Assembly (NCBI GenBank): GCA_046351135.1 | Contig: JAXLZA010000009.1 | Span: 204,041 to 268,040 of the forward strand | From: UBA4427 sp046351135 | GTDB lineage: Bacteria > Myxococcota_A > UBA9160 > UBA4427 | Direction of reading: 5' to 3' | Length of the DNA stretch: 64,000 bases | In this document: positions 25,330 to 34,324 of the stretch, one piece after another | Layout: each line of letters opens with the position of its first letter | How positions within the stretch are numbered: position 1 is the first letter of the stretch | The notes under the pieces: generated by a model | Told to the model about the DNA's origin: nothing | The model's database searches: none | Seen by the model: only the letters and a program-made list of their open reading frames with translations | Position numbers and translations under genes: made by a program

Positions 25330-26100
25330 ATGGCGAGCCGGAAGAAGACCCAGAAGAAGAGCACGACGAGCCGCAATACGAAGAGCCGACCGAGCGCTCG
25401 GACTCGGGCCGCCGGAGGCGCGTCGTCCCGATCGACGACTGCGCGAGCGAAGACGGGGCGAGCGAAGACATCGAGCGCGAAGACCGAGAACACGAAGGCG
25501 ACCCGCTCGAATCCCTCGAGCAAGGGCCGCACCGGAACGAGCGCTTCCCCCGCCCGCCTCGCCGCCCTCGAGCGCGAGGTCCAGCGACTCGCCGACCTCG
25601 AGGCCTGCCGGCGCCTCCGGGTCACCTACTTCCGCTGCCTCGACACCGCCAACCTGAAGGACATGAAGGAAATCCTGACCGAGGACTTCTCCTGCTACTG
25701 CGCCGGCGGCGACTACGTCTACCAGGCGAAGAGCCGCGCCGAGTTCCTCGAGGTCACGGAGAACAGCTTCCACACCGAGATCGTGACCCAGCACAATGGC
25801 CACGGCGCCGAGGTCGAGCTCCTGAGCGACACGCAGGCGACGGCGCTCGTCTACTTCAACGACCTCGTCTACCACTTCCGCTCGAAGGAGTTTCTGATGG
25901 GGACGGGCCTCTACAAGGACCGCTACCGCAAGGACCCCGACGGCGTATGGCGGATCGAGTACGGCGAGTACGAGCGCATCTACGAGATCACCGAGATCCT
26001 CGACCGCGCCCCCCACTTCACCGCCCACTACCTCGCGAAGCACGGCAAGCAGCTCCCCGCCGCCGCACGCTACGACGCGGCGACGGGGCGATACGTCTGA
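25330..26100 (+). CDS. NTF2/SnoaL-like protein with basic N-terminal tail
   Basis: A 256-residue protein. The first 75 residues are Lys/Arg/Ser/Thr-rich and low-complexity (MASRKKTQKKSTTSRNTKS), likely disordered and possibly nucleic-acid binding. From residue 75 a SnoaL-like cone fold follows: EACRRLRVTYFRCLDTANLKDM, EFLEVTENSF, ALVYFNDLVYHF and DRYRKDPDGVWRIEYGEYERIYE. Such domains act as ketosteroid-isomerase-like enzymes or dehydratases, or are non-catalytic. The ATG is preceded by GAGGAGGAGAG. Confidence 0.72.
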   Translation: MASRKKTQKKSTTSRNTKSRPSARTRAAGGASSRSTTARAKTGRAKTSSAKTENTKATRSNPSSKGRTGTSASPARLAALEREVQRLADLEACRRLRVTYFRCLDTANLKDMKEILTEDFSCYCAGGDYVYQAKSRAEFLEVTENSFHTEIVTQHNGHGAEVELLSDTQATALVYFNDLVYHFRSKEFLMGTGLYKDRYRKDPDGVWRIEYGEYERIYEITEILDRAPHFTAHYLAKHGKQLPAAARYDAATGRYV

Positions 26101-26309
26101 AGTTCGTTCCAACGGACATGCTGCGAGCTCGACTCCACCACGAGCCGTACCCGGCGACGCCCGCTCCGCCGCTCCCCGCCCCATCGAATGTCTCTTCATT
26201 ACCGAGACAGATCGACTCGAAGCCGGGGTCGAATGCCGCAAGCGAGCGCGGGGGCATCGGACAATCGTCGATGGTTCCTCGATTCTTCACGGACCCGTCG
26301 TGTCGTCCC

Positions 26310-26318
26310 TGCTATAGC
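26310..26318 (+). promoter_or_regulatory. Extended -10 promoter for the di-heme peroxidase
   Basis: TGCTATAGC reads as an extended -10 (TGn plus TATAGC) in a locally A+T-rich stretch about 70 bp before the ATG at 26388. The surrounding sequence is visibly lower in G+C than neighbouring genes. No good -35 is needed or seen. Confidence 0.4.
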
Positions 26319-26387
26319 ATAAGAGAGAAAAAGGCATCGGGGGCATTCCCTGCGCTTGTGCGGCAGATCATTCACTGGAGAACGACC

Positions 26388-27707
26388 ATGCGAATACACA
26401 TCGTCACGATCATCGCGATCGGCGAAATTCTCCTTTCGCCGCTCGCGGGCGTTGCTTCGAGCTTGGAGCTCACGCCGGAGCAGCAGCTCGGCCGGAGGTT
26501 GTACGGCGACCGCAACCTCTCCCTCAATCGCAACCAGGCCTGCGAGACCTGCCACTCCCTGAAGCCCGTACCGGGCGGACTGCCCGTTGTCGGCTTCGTC
26601 GACCCCGACAACGTCCGCAACGGGACACCGGTCTCCGACGGATCCTTCCCGACGCGCTTCGGGAAGCTGAATTCGCCCTCCGCCGGTTATGCGGCCTTCA
26701 GCCCCTTCTTTCATTTCGATTCGGAGGAGGGTCTCTTCGTGGGTGGCCAGTTCTGGAACGGCCGTTCACCCACCCTGGCCAAGCAGGCGGAGAATCCCTT
26801 CCTCAACCCGGTCGAGATGGCGATGCCGAGCCGGTGGGCCGTCGTGTCCAGACTCCTGGAGGACCCCGCCTACGTGAAGGCCTTCCGGGAGCTGTATGGA
26901 CTCCGTCTCCTGTCGATCAGTCCGTGGCATCCTCGGGTGAGCGATCGGCTTCCGACGCCTCCCGGTGTCGACGAGGTCTACGAGAGGATGGCGCGTGCGA
27001 TCGGCGAGTTCGAGAAGTCTCGCCTCTTCAACAAGTTCAACTCCAAGTTCGACTACGTCCTGGCGGGAATGACGAGCCTCTCTCCGCTCGAGGCGGAGGG
27101 GCAGGCGCTCTTCGACGGGAAGGCCCGGTGCAACCTCTGCCACGTCTCCGAGCCGGGCATCGCGCCGGATGGCAGCGTCCTTCCCCCGCTGTTCACCGAC
27201 TTCACGTACGACAATCTCGGCGTGGGCCAGAACGTGTTGATCCCGGGGAACCCGCAGCCCGACCCCGGGTTGGCAGGCAATCCGACGGTCGCCGGTCTCG
27301 GGAAGGCTGTGGCCGACGGAGAGCTGGGCAAGCACAAGGTGATGTCCCTGCGGAACATCGCCGTGACGGCCCCCTACGCACACAATGGGATCTTCCGCGA
27401 TCTCCAGTCGATCACGCGCTTCTACAATCGACGCGACTGGGCGCTGGAGGGTCGAAATGGCATGTACACCTGTGCCGACAACACCGATCCGAACTTCGGG
27501 AGCCTGTGCTTCCCGGAGCCGGAGTTCGGGCAGACCATGAACACGGACGAGCTCGGCGACCTGGGCCTCACCGAATCGGAGGAGCAGGCCCTGATCGCGT
27601 TCATGAAGACGCTCACCGACGACTATCCCCAGTGGGGCCAGGATCCGGCGGTGCCGCCGGGGACCCCGCCGCCGTTCGCCGGGACGCCGCTGCCGCCGTC
27701 GCCGTGA
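26388..27707 (+). CDS. Di-heme cytochrome c peroxidase / MauG-like protein
   Basis: A 439-residue exported protein. A signal peptide (MRIHIVTIIAIGEILLSPLAGVA) precedes two c-type heme sites, ACETCHSLKP near residue 55 and CNLCHVSEPG near residue 250. FVGGQFWNGRSPTLAKQAENPFLNPVEMAM matches the MauG/CcpA core between them, and PYAHNGIFRDLQSITRFYN is the conserved C-terminal loop. Members reduce H2O2 or oxidise partner proteins in the periplasm. The C-terminus is a Pro-rich tail. A CTGGAG ribosome site precedes ATG 26388. Confidence 0.88.
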   Translation: MRIHIVTIIAIGEILLSPLAGVASSLELTPEQQLGRRLYGDRNLSLNRNQACETCHSLKPVPGGLPVVGFVDPDNVRNGTPVSDGSFPTRFGKLNSPSAGYAAFSPFFHFDSEEGLFVGGQFWNGRSPTLAKQAENPFLNPVEMAMPSRWAVVSRLLEDPAYVKAFRELYGLRLLSISPWHPRVSDRLPTPPGVDEVYERMARAIGEFEKSRLFNKFNSKFDYVLAGMTSLSPLEAEGQALFDGKARCNLCHVSEPGIAPDGSVLPPLFTDFTYDNLGVGQNVLIPGNPQPDPGLAGNPTVAGLGKAVADGELGKHKVMSLRNIAVTAPYAHNGIFRDLQSITRFYNRRDWALEGRNGMYTCADNTDPNFGSLCFPEPEFGQTMNTDELGDLGLTESEEQALIAFMKTLTDDYPQWGQDPAVPPGTPPPFAGTPLPPSP

Positions 27708-27792
27708 CCTTCCCGGCTCAGCCGACGATGCAGGCGGAGGCCTGACGAGCCCAGAGGAAAGCGGCCCGTCCCGAGGCTGAGCGAAGGACCGC

Positions 27793-28659
27793 CTAACGGT
27801 ACTTCGCGATCACCGTATCCCCGAACCGCTTGATCGCGTCGAGCTTCTCCTGCAGCGCGGACGGCGGGGCGTAGACGTTCCAGACCGAGGCGACGCCGTG
27901 GGTCACGCCGACGTCCTCGACCTCCTTGAAGGCCGAGACCGTCGCGAGGGTCGGATCGCCGGCGTGGATCTGGAAGGGCTCCTTGTCCTTGCCGTACTCG
28001 CGGCGCAGCCGGCCGAGCTCGCCGATCATGCGGACGAGCTCCTCGCGGCTCGAGCCCGCCGAGGTCCAGCCGTCGCCGAGCCGCGCCGCGCGGCGCAGCG
28101 CCGGCGCCGAGTGACCGCCGACGATCAGCGGGACGGGCTTCTTCGGCGTCGGGTTGAGCTTCATCTCGCCGAACTTGAAATGCTCGCCGTCGTACTTGAA
28201 GTAGCCGCCCTTCATGAGGCCGCGCACGATCTCCATGCACTCGTCCATGCGCTTGCCGCGGGTCTTCCAGTCGATGCCGAGATAGGTCAGGTCCTCGAGC
28301 CAGGGCGTGATGCCGACGCCGAGCAGGATGCGGTCGTTCGAGAAGCAGGCGAGCGAGGACCACTGCTTTGCCGCGAGCACGGGATGGCGGCTCGCGAGCT
28401 TGTAGACCGAGGGGTAGAGGAAGAGCGTCTTCGTGACCGCGGCCATCGCCGAGAGCATCATGACCGGGTCGTACATCGGCATGTTCTCGAGGAAGCTCCG
28501 GTCGGTCTCGTAGTAGGGGTACTTCGAGTCGGAGTGCTTCGGGTACATGTAGCTGTCGCCGACCTGCAGGCCCCAGAAGCCGGACTTCTCGGCCTCCTGG
28601 GCCATGGGCAGCGCGTGTTCGATGTTGGACTGCAGACCGATTCCGAGGACGAACTTCAT
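27793..28659 (-). CDS. LLM class flavin/F420-dependent oxidoreductase
   Basis: A 288-residue luciferase-like monooxygenase-fold protein. Landmarks: MKFVLGIGLQSNIEHALPMAQEAEKSGFWGLQVGDSY, the strand PVLAAKQWSSLACFSNDRILLGVGITPW, and KPVPLIVGGHSAPALRRAARLGDGW. The family uses F420 or FMN to oxidise alcohols or reduce enones. The ATG at 28659 gives the typical N-terminus; the upstream in-frame start adds 16 unrelated residues. Cofactor choice cannot be read with certainty. Confidence 0.83.
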   Translation of the reverse strand: MKFVLGIGLQSNIEHALPMAQEAEKSGFWGLQVGDSYMYPKHSDSKYPYYETDRSFLENMPMYDPVMMLSAMAAVTKTLFLYPSVYKLASRHPVLAAKQWSSLACFSNDRILLGVGITPWLEDLTYLGIDWKTRGKRMDECMEIVRGLMKGGYFKYDGEHFKFGEMKLNPTPKKPVPLIVGGHSAPALRRAARLGDGWTSAGSSREELVRMIGELGRLRREYGKDKEPFQIHAGDPTLATVSAFKEVEDVGVTHGVASVWNVYAPPSALQEKLDAIKRFGDTVIAKYR

Positions 28660-28787
28660 GATGACTCCGGGATGAGGGGCTGGGATCGATGCCGAGATGG
28701 AGACCAAGCGTTAGCCAATTTCGACAGCGCTCGCTCGACCCTGGGCCCGCCCTGGATGCAATCGACCCCATCCTTCATCTTTCCGAC

Positions 28788-29024
28788 ATGAAGACAGTCA
28801 TATCCATCCCTGACGATGTATTCGCCGACGCAGAGCGTCTCGCAAGTCGACTGAAGATGACTCGCAGCGCGCTCTACAGCTGCGCGATTCAGGAGTTCGT
28901 CTTCCGTCATGCCGATGACCGGATCTCAGAAGCCCTGAACCGAGTCGTCGCGGTCACGGAAGAGACGGCCGATGGGTTTGGCTCGGAGTCGGCCTGTCGC
29001 CTGCTGACTCGAATTGCCGACTGA
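28788..29024 (+). CDS. Orphan ribbon-helix-helix antitoxin
   Basis: A 78-residue protein beginning MKTVISIPDDVFADAERLASRLKMTRSALY, a clear CopG/MazE-type ribbon-helix-helix, and continuing DDRISEALNRV. Its usual partner (a MazF/PemK toxin directly downstream) is missing: the next gene, in the opposite direction, is an amidohydrolase. The C-terminal 25 residues do not look like the usual toxin-binding tail, so this may be a remnant or have been repurposed. Local G+C is lower than the host. Confidence 0.72.
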   Translation: MKTVISIPDDVFADAERLASRLKMTRSALYSCAIQEFVFRHADDRISEALNRVVAVTEETADGFGSESACRLLTRIAD

Positions 29025-29067
29025 TCGACGACCAGCCAGGACTCTCGGACTCTGAGCTCCCGATGGG

Positions 29068-30252
29068 TCAGGCGTCGAGCCCGAGGAGCTTCGCGGCGTT
29101 GCCGCGCAGGACGAGGTCGAGCTCCCGATCGTCGAGCAGATCCGAGAAGCGCGCGATCGCGTCGAGGGTCCGCGGCCAGGTCGAGTCCTGGTGCGGATAG
29201 TCGGTCTCGAAGGCGATCTGGCCGATGCCGATGCGATCCCGCGCCTCGAGGCCGACGACGTCGTCGTAGAAGCAGACGGTGATCTGCGGCATGTAGGTGC
29301 TCGGGAGCTCGGGGAGGGTGTTCGGGCCGGTGCCCCAGATCGTCTTCTTCCAGAGGTTGTCGGCGCGCTCGAGGACGTAGGGGATCCAGCCGATCTGGCC
29401 CTCGGCGAAGCAGACGCGGAGGTCGGGGTAGCGGGCGAGCGCCCCGGAGAAGAGCCAGTCGGAGAGCGCCATCGAGGTCGTGAGGAAGCCGAGCGTCGCG
29501 GTGACGGCGGGCGGGGCGTCGGCCGAGGAGGTCAGGAAGGTCGAGCCCGAGCCGATGTGCATGAAGATGGCGGTCCCCGTCTCGGCGCAGGCGGCGAGAA
29601 AGGGCTCCCAGTGGCGCTTCGGGTCGTGGATCGTCGGGAGGCCGAGCTTCCCCGGGAGCTCCGAGAAGGCGACCGCGCGCACGCCGCGCGCCGCATTGCG
29701 CCGGACCTCCGCCGCCGCGAGCGCGGGATCCCAGAGCGGCACGATGCAGAGCGGGATCAAGCGCTTCGGGGCCGCCCCCGACCACTCCTCGACCATCCAG
29801 TCGTTGTAGGCGCGCACGCCCGCGAGGGCGAGCTCCTTGTCCTTGCGCTCGGAGAACATCTGGCCGCAGAAGCGCGGGAAGGTCGGGAAGCAGAGCGACC
29901 CTTCCATGTGGTTCAGGTCCATGTCGGCGAGGCGCGCCTTCGGCTCGTAGCAGCCCGGGCGCATCTGCTCGAACGAGATCGGTCCCATCCACCACTGGGA
30001 CTCGTCGTAGCCCGCACACGCATTGAGCATCTGATGGGACCAGACGAGGTCCTCGTAGATCCAGAAGTCGGTCTTCGCTCCGTCGCCGCCCCGGCGGATC
30101 GTCTGGATGCCGTCGACCCACACGATCGAGTGATGGTCGTTCACGACGCGCGGACCGCGGTCCCGATGCTTCGCCGGCAGATAGCGCTGCCAGAGATCGG
30201 GCGGCTCGATGACGTGGTCGTCGATCGAGAGGATGCGGGGGATCGTGCGCAT
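29068..30252 (-). CDS. Amidohydrolase 2 family protein
   Basis: A 394-residue TIM-barrel metal hydrolase of the amidohydrolase-2 (ACMSD-like) group. The N-terminal metal site is SIDDHVIEPPDLW, AIFMHIGSG provides the middle His, and FETDYPHQDSTWP the C-terminal Asp-His. The family hydrolyses or decarboxylates aromatic and carboxylic substrates. The ATG at 30252 has a CGGGAG ribosome site. It is divergent from the alpha/beta hydrolase gene. Confidence 0.85.
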   Translation of the reverse strand: MRTIPRILSIDDHVIEPPDLWQRYLPAKHRDRGPRVVNDHHSIVWVDGIQTIRRGGDGAKTDFWIYEDLVWSHQMLNACAGYDESQWWMGPISFEQMRPGCYEPKARLADMDLNHMEGSLCFPTFPRFCGQMFSERKDKELALAGVRAYNDWMVEEWSGAAPKRLIPLCIVPLWDPALAAAEVRRNAARGVRAVAFSELPGKLGLPTIHDPKRHWEPFLAACAETGTAIFMHIGSGSTFLTSSADAPPAVTATLGFLTTSMALSDWLFSGALARYPDLRVCFAEGQIGWIPYVLERADNLWKKTIWGTGPNTLPELPSTYMPQITVCFYDDVVGLEARDRIGIGQIAFETDYPHQDSTWPRTLDAIARFSDLLDDRELDLVLRGNAAKLLGLDA

Positions 30253-30391
30253 GGACGGGGCTCCCGGAGCCGGTCGAGTCGGGCATTCGTCCGGCGGGGC
30301 CCGGATACGACCGCCGATCGGGACGGCTCGGTCCTCGGAGCGTAACGAGACCGGGCCTCCGGGCAAGACGCGGCTCGCGTAGACTCGGGGC

Positions 30392-31309
30392 ATGAGAAGG
30401 TCGTGCCGATCCCGCTTCGCGGTAGCCCGGCGGTCCATCCGCACCGCCGCGCTCGCGCTCGCCGTCGCGCTCTCGCCGCTGTCGTGGGTCGCCTGCTCGC
30501 CCGAGCAGCCCGAGTCGGCGCGGCCAGTCCCGGACGCACCGCCTGCGGCGATTGCGCAGGCCGGGACGGCGGCGGCGGCGGCGGCGGCGAAGCCCGATTC
30601 CGCCTCGCCGGAGCCCGCGATCGAATCGCGCGATCTCGCGCTCGCAGGCCGCCGCCTCCACGTGCTCGTCGCCGGACCCGAAGCGGCGACGCGCTCGGTG
30701 CTCCTGCTCCACGGCGCGCGCTTCGACGGCGGAACCTGGCGCGCGCTCGGGACGCTCGCCCTCCTCGCGGAGCGGGGCGAGCGCGTCGTCGCGGTCGATC
30801 TTCCCGGCTTCGGCCGATCGGAGACGAGCCCGCTCGCCGAGGGCGAGCAGCTCGCGGCGCTGCTGCCGCTGCTCGAGCGCGAGGCCGGGCTCGTGCGACC
30901 GGTCGTCGTCGCGCCGTCGATGAGCGGCCGCGTCGTGTTCCCGTTTCTCGCGGCGCACGATGCGGCGTCGGGTGCCCCGCCGATCGCGGGCCTCGTCGCG
31001 CTCGCGCCGGTCGGCATTCCGCAGTTCGAGACGGCGCTCGCCACGCTGCGGCTGCCGACCCTGATCGTCTGGGGGAGCGCGGATCGCGTCGTCCCGGTCG
31101 CCCTCGGCGAGCGGATGCATGCGCTCGTCGCCGGCAGCCGGCTCGAGATCCTCGCGGGCGCGGGCCACCCGAGCTACCTCGAGCAGCCCGACGCCTTCCA
31201 CGCGGCGCTCGTCGCGTTCCTGAACGGGCTCGCGCGGGACGCGCCGCGCGCGCCCGACGGCCCCGCGCCTAGCCCTGCTTCGCCGTCGTCTTCGGCTCGT
31301 CGACCTTGA
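30392..31309 (+). CDS. ABHD14/CCG1-like alpha/beta hydrolase, probable lipoprotein
   Basis: A 305-residue exported hydrolase. The signal sequence ends in LSWVACSPE, a weak lipobox (Trp at -3), followed by an Ala/Pro-rich linker. The catalytic domain starts VLLLHGARFDGGTWR, typical of ABHD14-like proteins; the nucleophile is in PSMSGRV, the acid in GSADRVVP and the His in GAGHPSYLEQP, so the triad is complete. It converges on and overlaps the mlaC 3' end by 41 bp. Confidence 0.8.
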   Translation: MRRSCRSRFAVARRSIRTAALALAVALSPLSWVACSPEQPESARPVPDAPPAAIAQAGTAAAAAAAKPDSASPEPAIESRDLALAGRRLHVLVAGPEAATRSVLLLHGARFDGGTWRALGTLALLAERGERVVAVDLPGFGRSETSPLAEGEQLAALLPLLEREAGLVRPVVVAPSMSGRVVFPFLAAHDAASGAPPIAGLVALAPVGIPQFETALATLRLPTLIVWGSADRVVPVALGERMHALVAGSRLEILAGAGHPSYLEQPDAFHAALVAFLNGLARDAPRAPDGPAPSPASPSSSARRP

Positions 31310-32060
31310 AGTTCTTGTCCCGCAGCTTCGCCAGCAGGTCGTCGATCGTCCCGGTGTTCAGGACCTCCTGGAACTGCGAGCGGTAGTTCGAGACGAGCGA
31401 GACGCCCTCGATCACGACGTCGATGATGCGCCAGTCGTTCGCCTGCTTGCGCAGCCGATACGAGACCTCGGCCCCGTCGAACTGGCCGCCGACGATGCGC
31501 GTCTTGACCGTCACGTCGTTGCGCTGCTCGAGCTGGGCGGCGTAGACGTCGACGCGCTCCTGGTCGTAGCGGTCGAGGCGCGTGCCGTAGGTGTGCGAGA
31601 GGTGGCGCTTGAACTCGCGCACGAAGGTCGTGCGCTGCTCGGTCGAGAGCTTGCGCCAGTTCCGGGCGAGCACGAGCTTCGACATCGTCGTGAAGTCGAA
31701 GAGCTCGTAGGCGATGGCCTCGATCTCCTTCACGCGCTTCTCGGCGGGATCATCTTTGCGGGCGAGGATCGCGACGATCTTCACCGCCGTCTCGTCGATC
31801 AGCTTGCGCGGCGCCTCGGTCAGCGCGGCGTTCGCCGGGGCCTTCGCCGCCGCGGCGGCCTGGGCGAGCGCCGGCATCGGCAGCGCCGGAACCAGGGCCG
31901 CCCCGACGAAGGCGAGCGACACCCCGGCGACGAGGCGCACGGCCCGACGGCGAAGTCCGATCGCTCTCCGCCCGAGCGCCGCCGCGCGGGGCGTACACCG
32001 CCCGGCTGTGTCCGTCTCCATGAACCGTCCCGTCCGCCCGATCGAATCAGTCTTCGCCAT
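31269..32060 (-). CDS. mlaC: MlaC phospholipid-binding periplasmic protein
   Basis: A Ttg2D/MlaC-family protein of about 263 residues from ATG 32060; ATG 32021 is an equally plausible, shorter start. The signal peptide core is LVAGVSLAFVGAALVPALPMPALA. The conserved body includes IEAIAYELFDFTTMSKLVLARNWRKLSTEQRTTFVREFKRHL and WRIIDVVIEGVSLVSNYRSQF, the classic MlaC signature. MlaC shuttles phospholipids between the outer-membrane MlaA complex and the inner-membrane MlaFED transporter. It is the last gene of the mla operon. Confidence 0.87.
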   Translation of the reverse strand: MAKTDSIGRTGRFMETDTAGRCTPRAAALGRRAIGLRRRAVRLVAGVSLAFVGAALVPALPMPALAQAAAAAKAPANAALTEAPRKLIDETAVKIVAILARKDDPAEKRVKEIEAIAYELFDFTTMSKLVLARNWRKLSTEQRTTFVREFKRHLSHTYGTRLDRYDQERVDVYAAQLEQRNDVTVKTRIVGGQFDGAEVSYRLRKQANDWRIIDVVIEGVSLVSNYRSQFQEVLNTGTIDDLLAKLRDKNFKVDEPKTTAKQG

Positions 32061-33027
32061 CGCCTTCGTCGCCTCCCGTCGCGTCGTCTTCCGAGGGACC
32101 GGCGGCCGCGTCCGGCTCCGGATCTCCCTCGTCCAATGCATCCGAAGCCGCATCCGGATCGCCGGTCCCGCCGGCCCCGTCCTCGAGGTCGAGGTCGTAG
32201 CTCTCCTCGTCCCCGTCCTCCTCGTCGAACTCGTAGAGGTCTTCGTCGACGGCGGCTGCGGTGTCCGTCGAGTCGAGGACCCGGGCCTGCCGGTTCGAGA
32301 GATAGGCGTTGCGGACGAAGGCGTAGTAGTCGAAGGCGTCCTTCCGGGAGCTCTCGATCTCCTCGAGATAGATCGCGCGGAGGTTGAGCATCCGGTATGC
32401 GTAGCTTCCGATCGAGGCCCCGGTCGTCTCCCAGGTCGACAGTCCGACGACGTCGAACCAGAAGAAGTTCATGTACGCGTAGGCGCCGGCGGTCGTATCG
32501 GCAATCTCGCCGAAGCCGTCGCGCAGCGTGTAGGGCCCGAGGATCGGAACGACCAGGTAGGGCCCCGGCGGGACGCCCCACCGACCCAGCGTCTGCCCGA
32601 AGTCCTCGTCGTTGTCCGGAATCCCGACCCGCGAGGCGACGTCGATGAAGCCGGCGAGGCCGAGGGTCGTATTGAAGAAGAAGCGCGCCACGTCCTCGAC
32701 GACCCGGACGGGCTTCGCCTGCAGGATCTCGTTCGCGATGACGATCGGCATCTCGAGGTTGTGGTAGAAGTTCCGGACGCCTTCCTGGACGAGGCCCGGC
32801 ACGACGAAGTCGTAGGCCTTCGCGACCGGCTCGAGGGCATAGCGATCGAGACCTTCGTTGAAGGCGAAGATCCCGCGGTTCATCTTCTCGAGCGGATCCG
32901 GCCGCTCGGGCGTCGCACACCCCGCCGCCGCGAGCACGAGCAGGCCGAGCGCGACGAGCACGGCCCGGGCGCGCCGGTCGTCCCGCCGGCCCTCTCGCCG
33001 GAAACAGGCGCGCGACGCTGCGATCAA
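32047..33027 (-). CDS. mlaA: MlaA (VacJ) outer-membrane lipoprotein
   Basis: A 326-residue lipoprotein. The lipobox is LVLAAAGC, and the MlaA core runs from DPLEKMNRGIFAFNEGLDRY through RNFYHNLEMP and GVPPGPYLVVPILGP to DAFDYYAFVRNAYLSNR. The last 75 residues are an unusual acidic Asp/Glu-rich tail. The TTG start at 33027 overlaps the mlaD stop (TTGA). MlaA extracts phospholipids from the outer leaflet of the outer membrane. Its placement inside the mla operon differs from E. coli, where it is elsewhere. Confidence 0.88.
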   Translation of the reverse strand: MIAASRACFRREGRRDDRRARAVLVALGLLVLAAAGCATPERPDPLEKMNRGIFAFNEGLDRYALEPVAKAYDFVVPGLVQEGVRNFYHNLEMPIVIANEILQAKPVRVVEDVARFFFNTTLGLAGFIDVASRVGIPDNDEDFGQTLGRWGVPPGPYLVVPILGPYTLRDGFGEIADTTAGAYAYMNFFWFDVVGLSTWETTGASIGSYAYRMLNLRAIYLEEIESSRKDAFDYYAFVRNAYLSNRQARVLDSTDTAAAVDEDLYEFDEEDGDEESYDLDLEDGAGGTGDPDAASDALDEGDPEPDAAAGPSEDDATGGDEGDGED

Positions 33028-33479
33028 TCCGACACGCCCGCGTTGTGGATGAAGTGACCGACGAGCTTGTCGATCGAGAAGGCGCTCTCGGTGAACTCGA
33101 AGGCCTCGCCGTCGGCGAGGTTCGCGTCCTCGGCGCCGAGCTCGACCGAGATGAACTGATCGCCGAGCAGCCCCGCCGTCCGGATCGCCGCGGTCGAGTC
33201 GGTCGAGATCGCGACGTCCGCGTCGACGTCGAGGGTGACCTTGGGGCGGCTGTCCGCGTCGAGGCCGATCGCCGAGACCTGGCCGATCTTGACGCCGCCG
33301 ATCCGCACCGGCGCCCGGACCGAGAGGCCCCCGATGTCGTCGAAGGTCGCGGAGAGGTGGATCCGCTTCGCCGCGCCGAAGTCGATCCCACCGACCTGCA
33401 GCGACAGGTAGGCGAGCGTCGCGAGCCCCACGAGCACGAAGAGCCCGACGATCACGTCCCGCGTCGCATGATTCTGCAT
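33024..33479 (-). CDS. mlaD: MlaD MCE-domain protein
   Basis: A 151-residue MCE-domain subunit. An N-terminal transmembrane anchor (VIVGLFVLVGLATLAYL) is followed by the MCE core: SATFDDIGGLSVRAPVRIGGVKIGQVSAI, VTLDVDADVAISTDSTAAIRTAGLLGDQFISVELG. MlaD forms the periplasmic hexamer through which phospholipids pass. The ATG at 33479 excludes an unrelated Arg-rich upstream extension. Transcribed after mlaE with a 59-bp gap. Confidence 0.89.
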   Translation of the reverse strand: MQNHATRDVIVGLFVLVGLATLAYLSLQVGGIDFGAAKRIHLSATFDDIGGLSVRAPVRIGGVKIGQVSAIGLDADSRPKVTLDVDADVAISTDSTAAIRTAGLLGDQFISVELGAEDANLADGEAFEFTESAFSIDKLVGHFIHNAGVSD

Positions 33480-33538
33480 CTCATCGTCCTTTCGTTCCGC
33501 TTCGATCCCGCGCCGCGCCGGCCCGATCCCCGCCCCGC

Positions 33539-34324
33539 CTACACGCCCCAGAGCGCCGTGATGACGTAGTCGGCCAGCAGGATGCAGACCGAGGCCGTCA
33601 CCACGGTCGAGGTCGTCGCGCGTGCGACGCCGGCGGCGTCCGGTGCGCACGAGTGACCTTTGTAGGTCGAGATCAGGCCGAGCAGGAGCCCGAAGATCAA
33701 GCTCTTGAGCAGGCTCTGGCCCACGTCGTCGCCGAAGAGCACCGCGTCCTCGAGGCCCGAGAGATAGACGCCGCCGTCGAGGCCCTGGCGCCAGACGCCG
33801 ACGCCGTAGGCGCCGGCGATCGCGAAGCAGATGAAGAGGCCGTTCAGGAGCGGCATCGCGCAGGTGATCGCGAGCGCCCGCGGCAGGGCCACGAAGTGGA
33901 CCGGATCGATCGCCATCATGCGCAGGCCGTCGAGCTGCTCGGTCGACTTCATGGCTCCGATCTCGGCGGTGATCGCCGAGCCCGCGCGGCCGGTCACGAG
34001 GAGCCCGGTGAGCACCGGCCCGAGCTCGCGCACGAGCGAGAGACCGACCACCGCGCCGAGCCCCTCCTCGGCGCCGAAGCGGGTCAGCGTCGTGTGGAGC
34101 TGGAGGCCGAGGACCATGCCGACGGTGAAGCCCGAGAGGCAGATCAGCGCGACCGAGAGCACGCCTGCGTCGAAGAGCGCGCTCACGAAGAAGCCGAAGC
34201 GCGTCGGCCGCAGCGGGATGGCGGAGACGAGATGGCCACCGAAGCGCGCGACGCGACCGAGGCCCTGGATCTGGGCGAGGGTCGACGCGCCCAGGTCGGC
34301 GATCCAGCCGATCAACCGGTTCAT
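33539..34324 (-). CDS. mlaE: MlaE ABC transporter permease
   Basis: A 261-residue integral membrane permease. The signature FTVGMVLGLQLHTTLTRFGAE, VVGLSLVRELGPVLTGLLVTGRAGSAITAEIGAMKSTEQLDGLRMMAIDP is diagnostic of MlaE/TrnsE permeases. It pairs with the MlaF ATPase and MlaD. The start (34324) overlaps the mlaF stop by 4 nt. The C-terminus carries the conserved cytoplasmic GHSCAPDAAGVARATTSTVV. Confidence 0.9.
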   Translation of the reverse strand: MNRLIGWIADLGASTLAQIQGLGRVARFGGHLVSAIPLRPTRFGFFVSALFDAGVLSVALICLSGFTVGMVLGLQLHTTLTRFGAEEGLGAVVGLSLVRELGPVLTGLLVTGRAGSAITAEIGAMKSTEQLDGLRMMAIDPVHFVALPRALAITCAMPLLNGLFICFAIAGAYGVGVWRQGLDGGVYLSGLEDAVLFGDDVGQSLLKSLIFGLLLGLISTYKGHSCAPDAAGVARATTSTVVTASVCILLADYVITALWGV

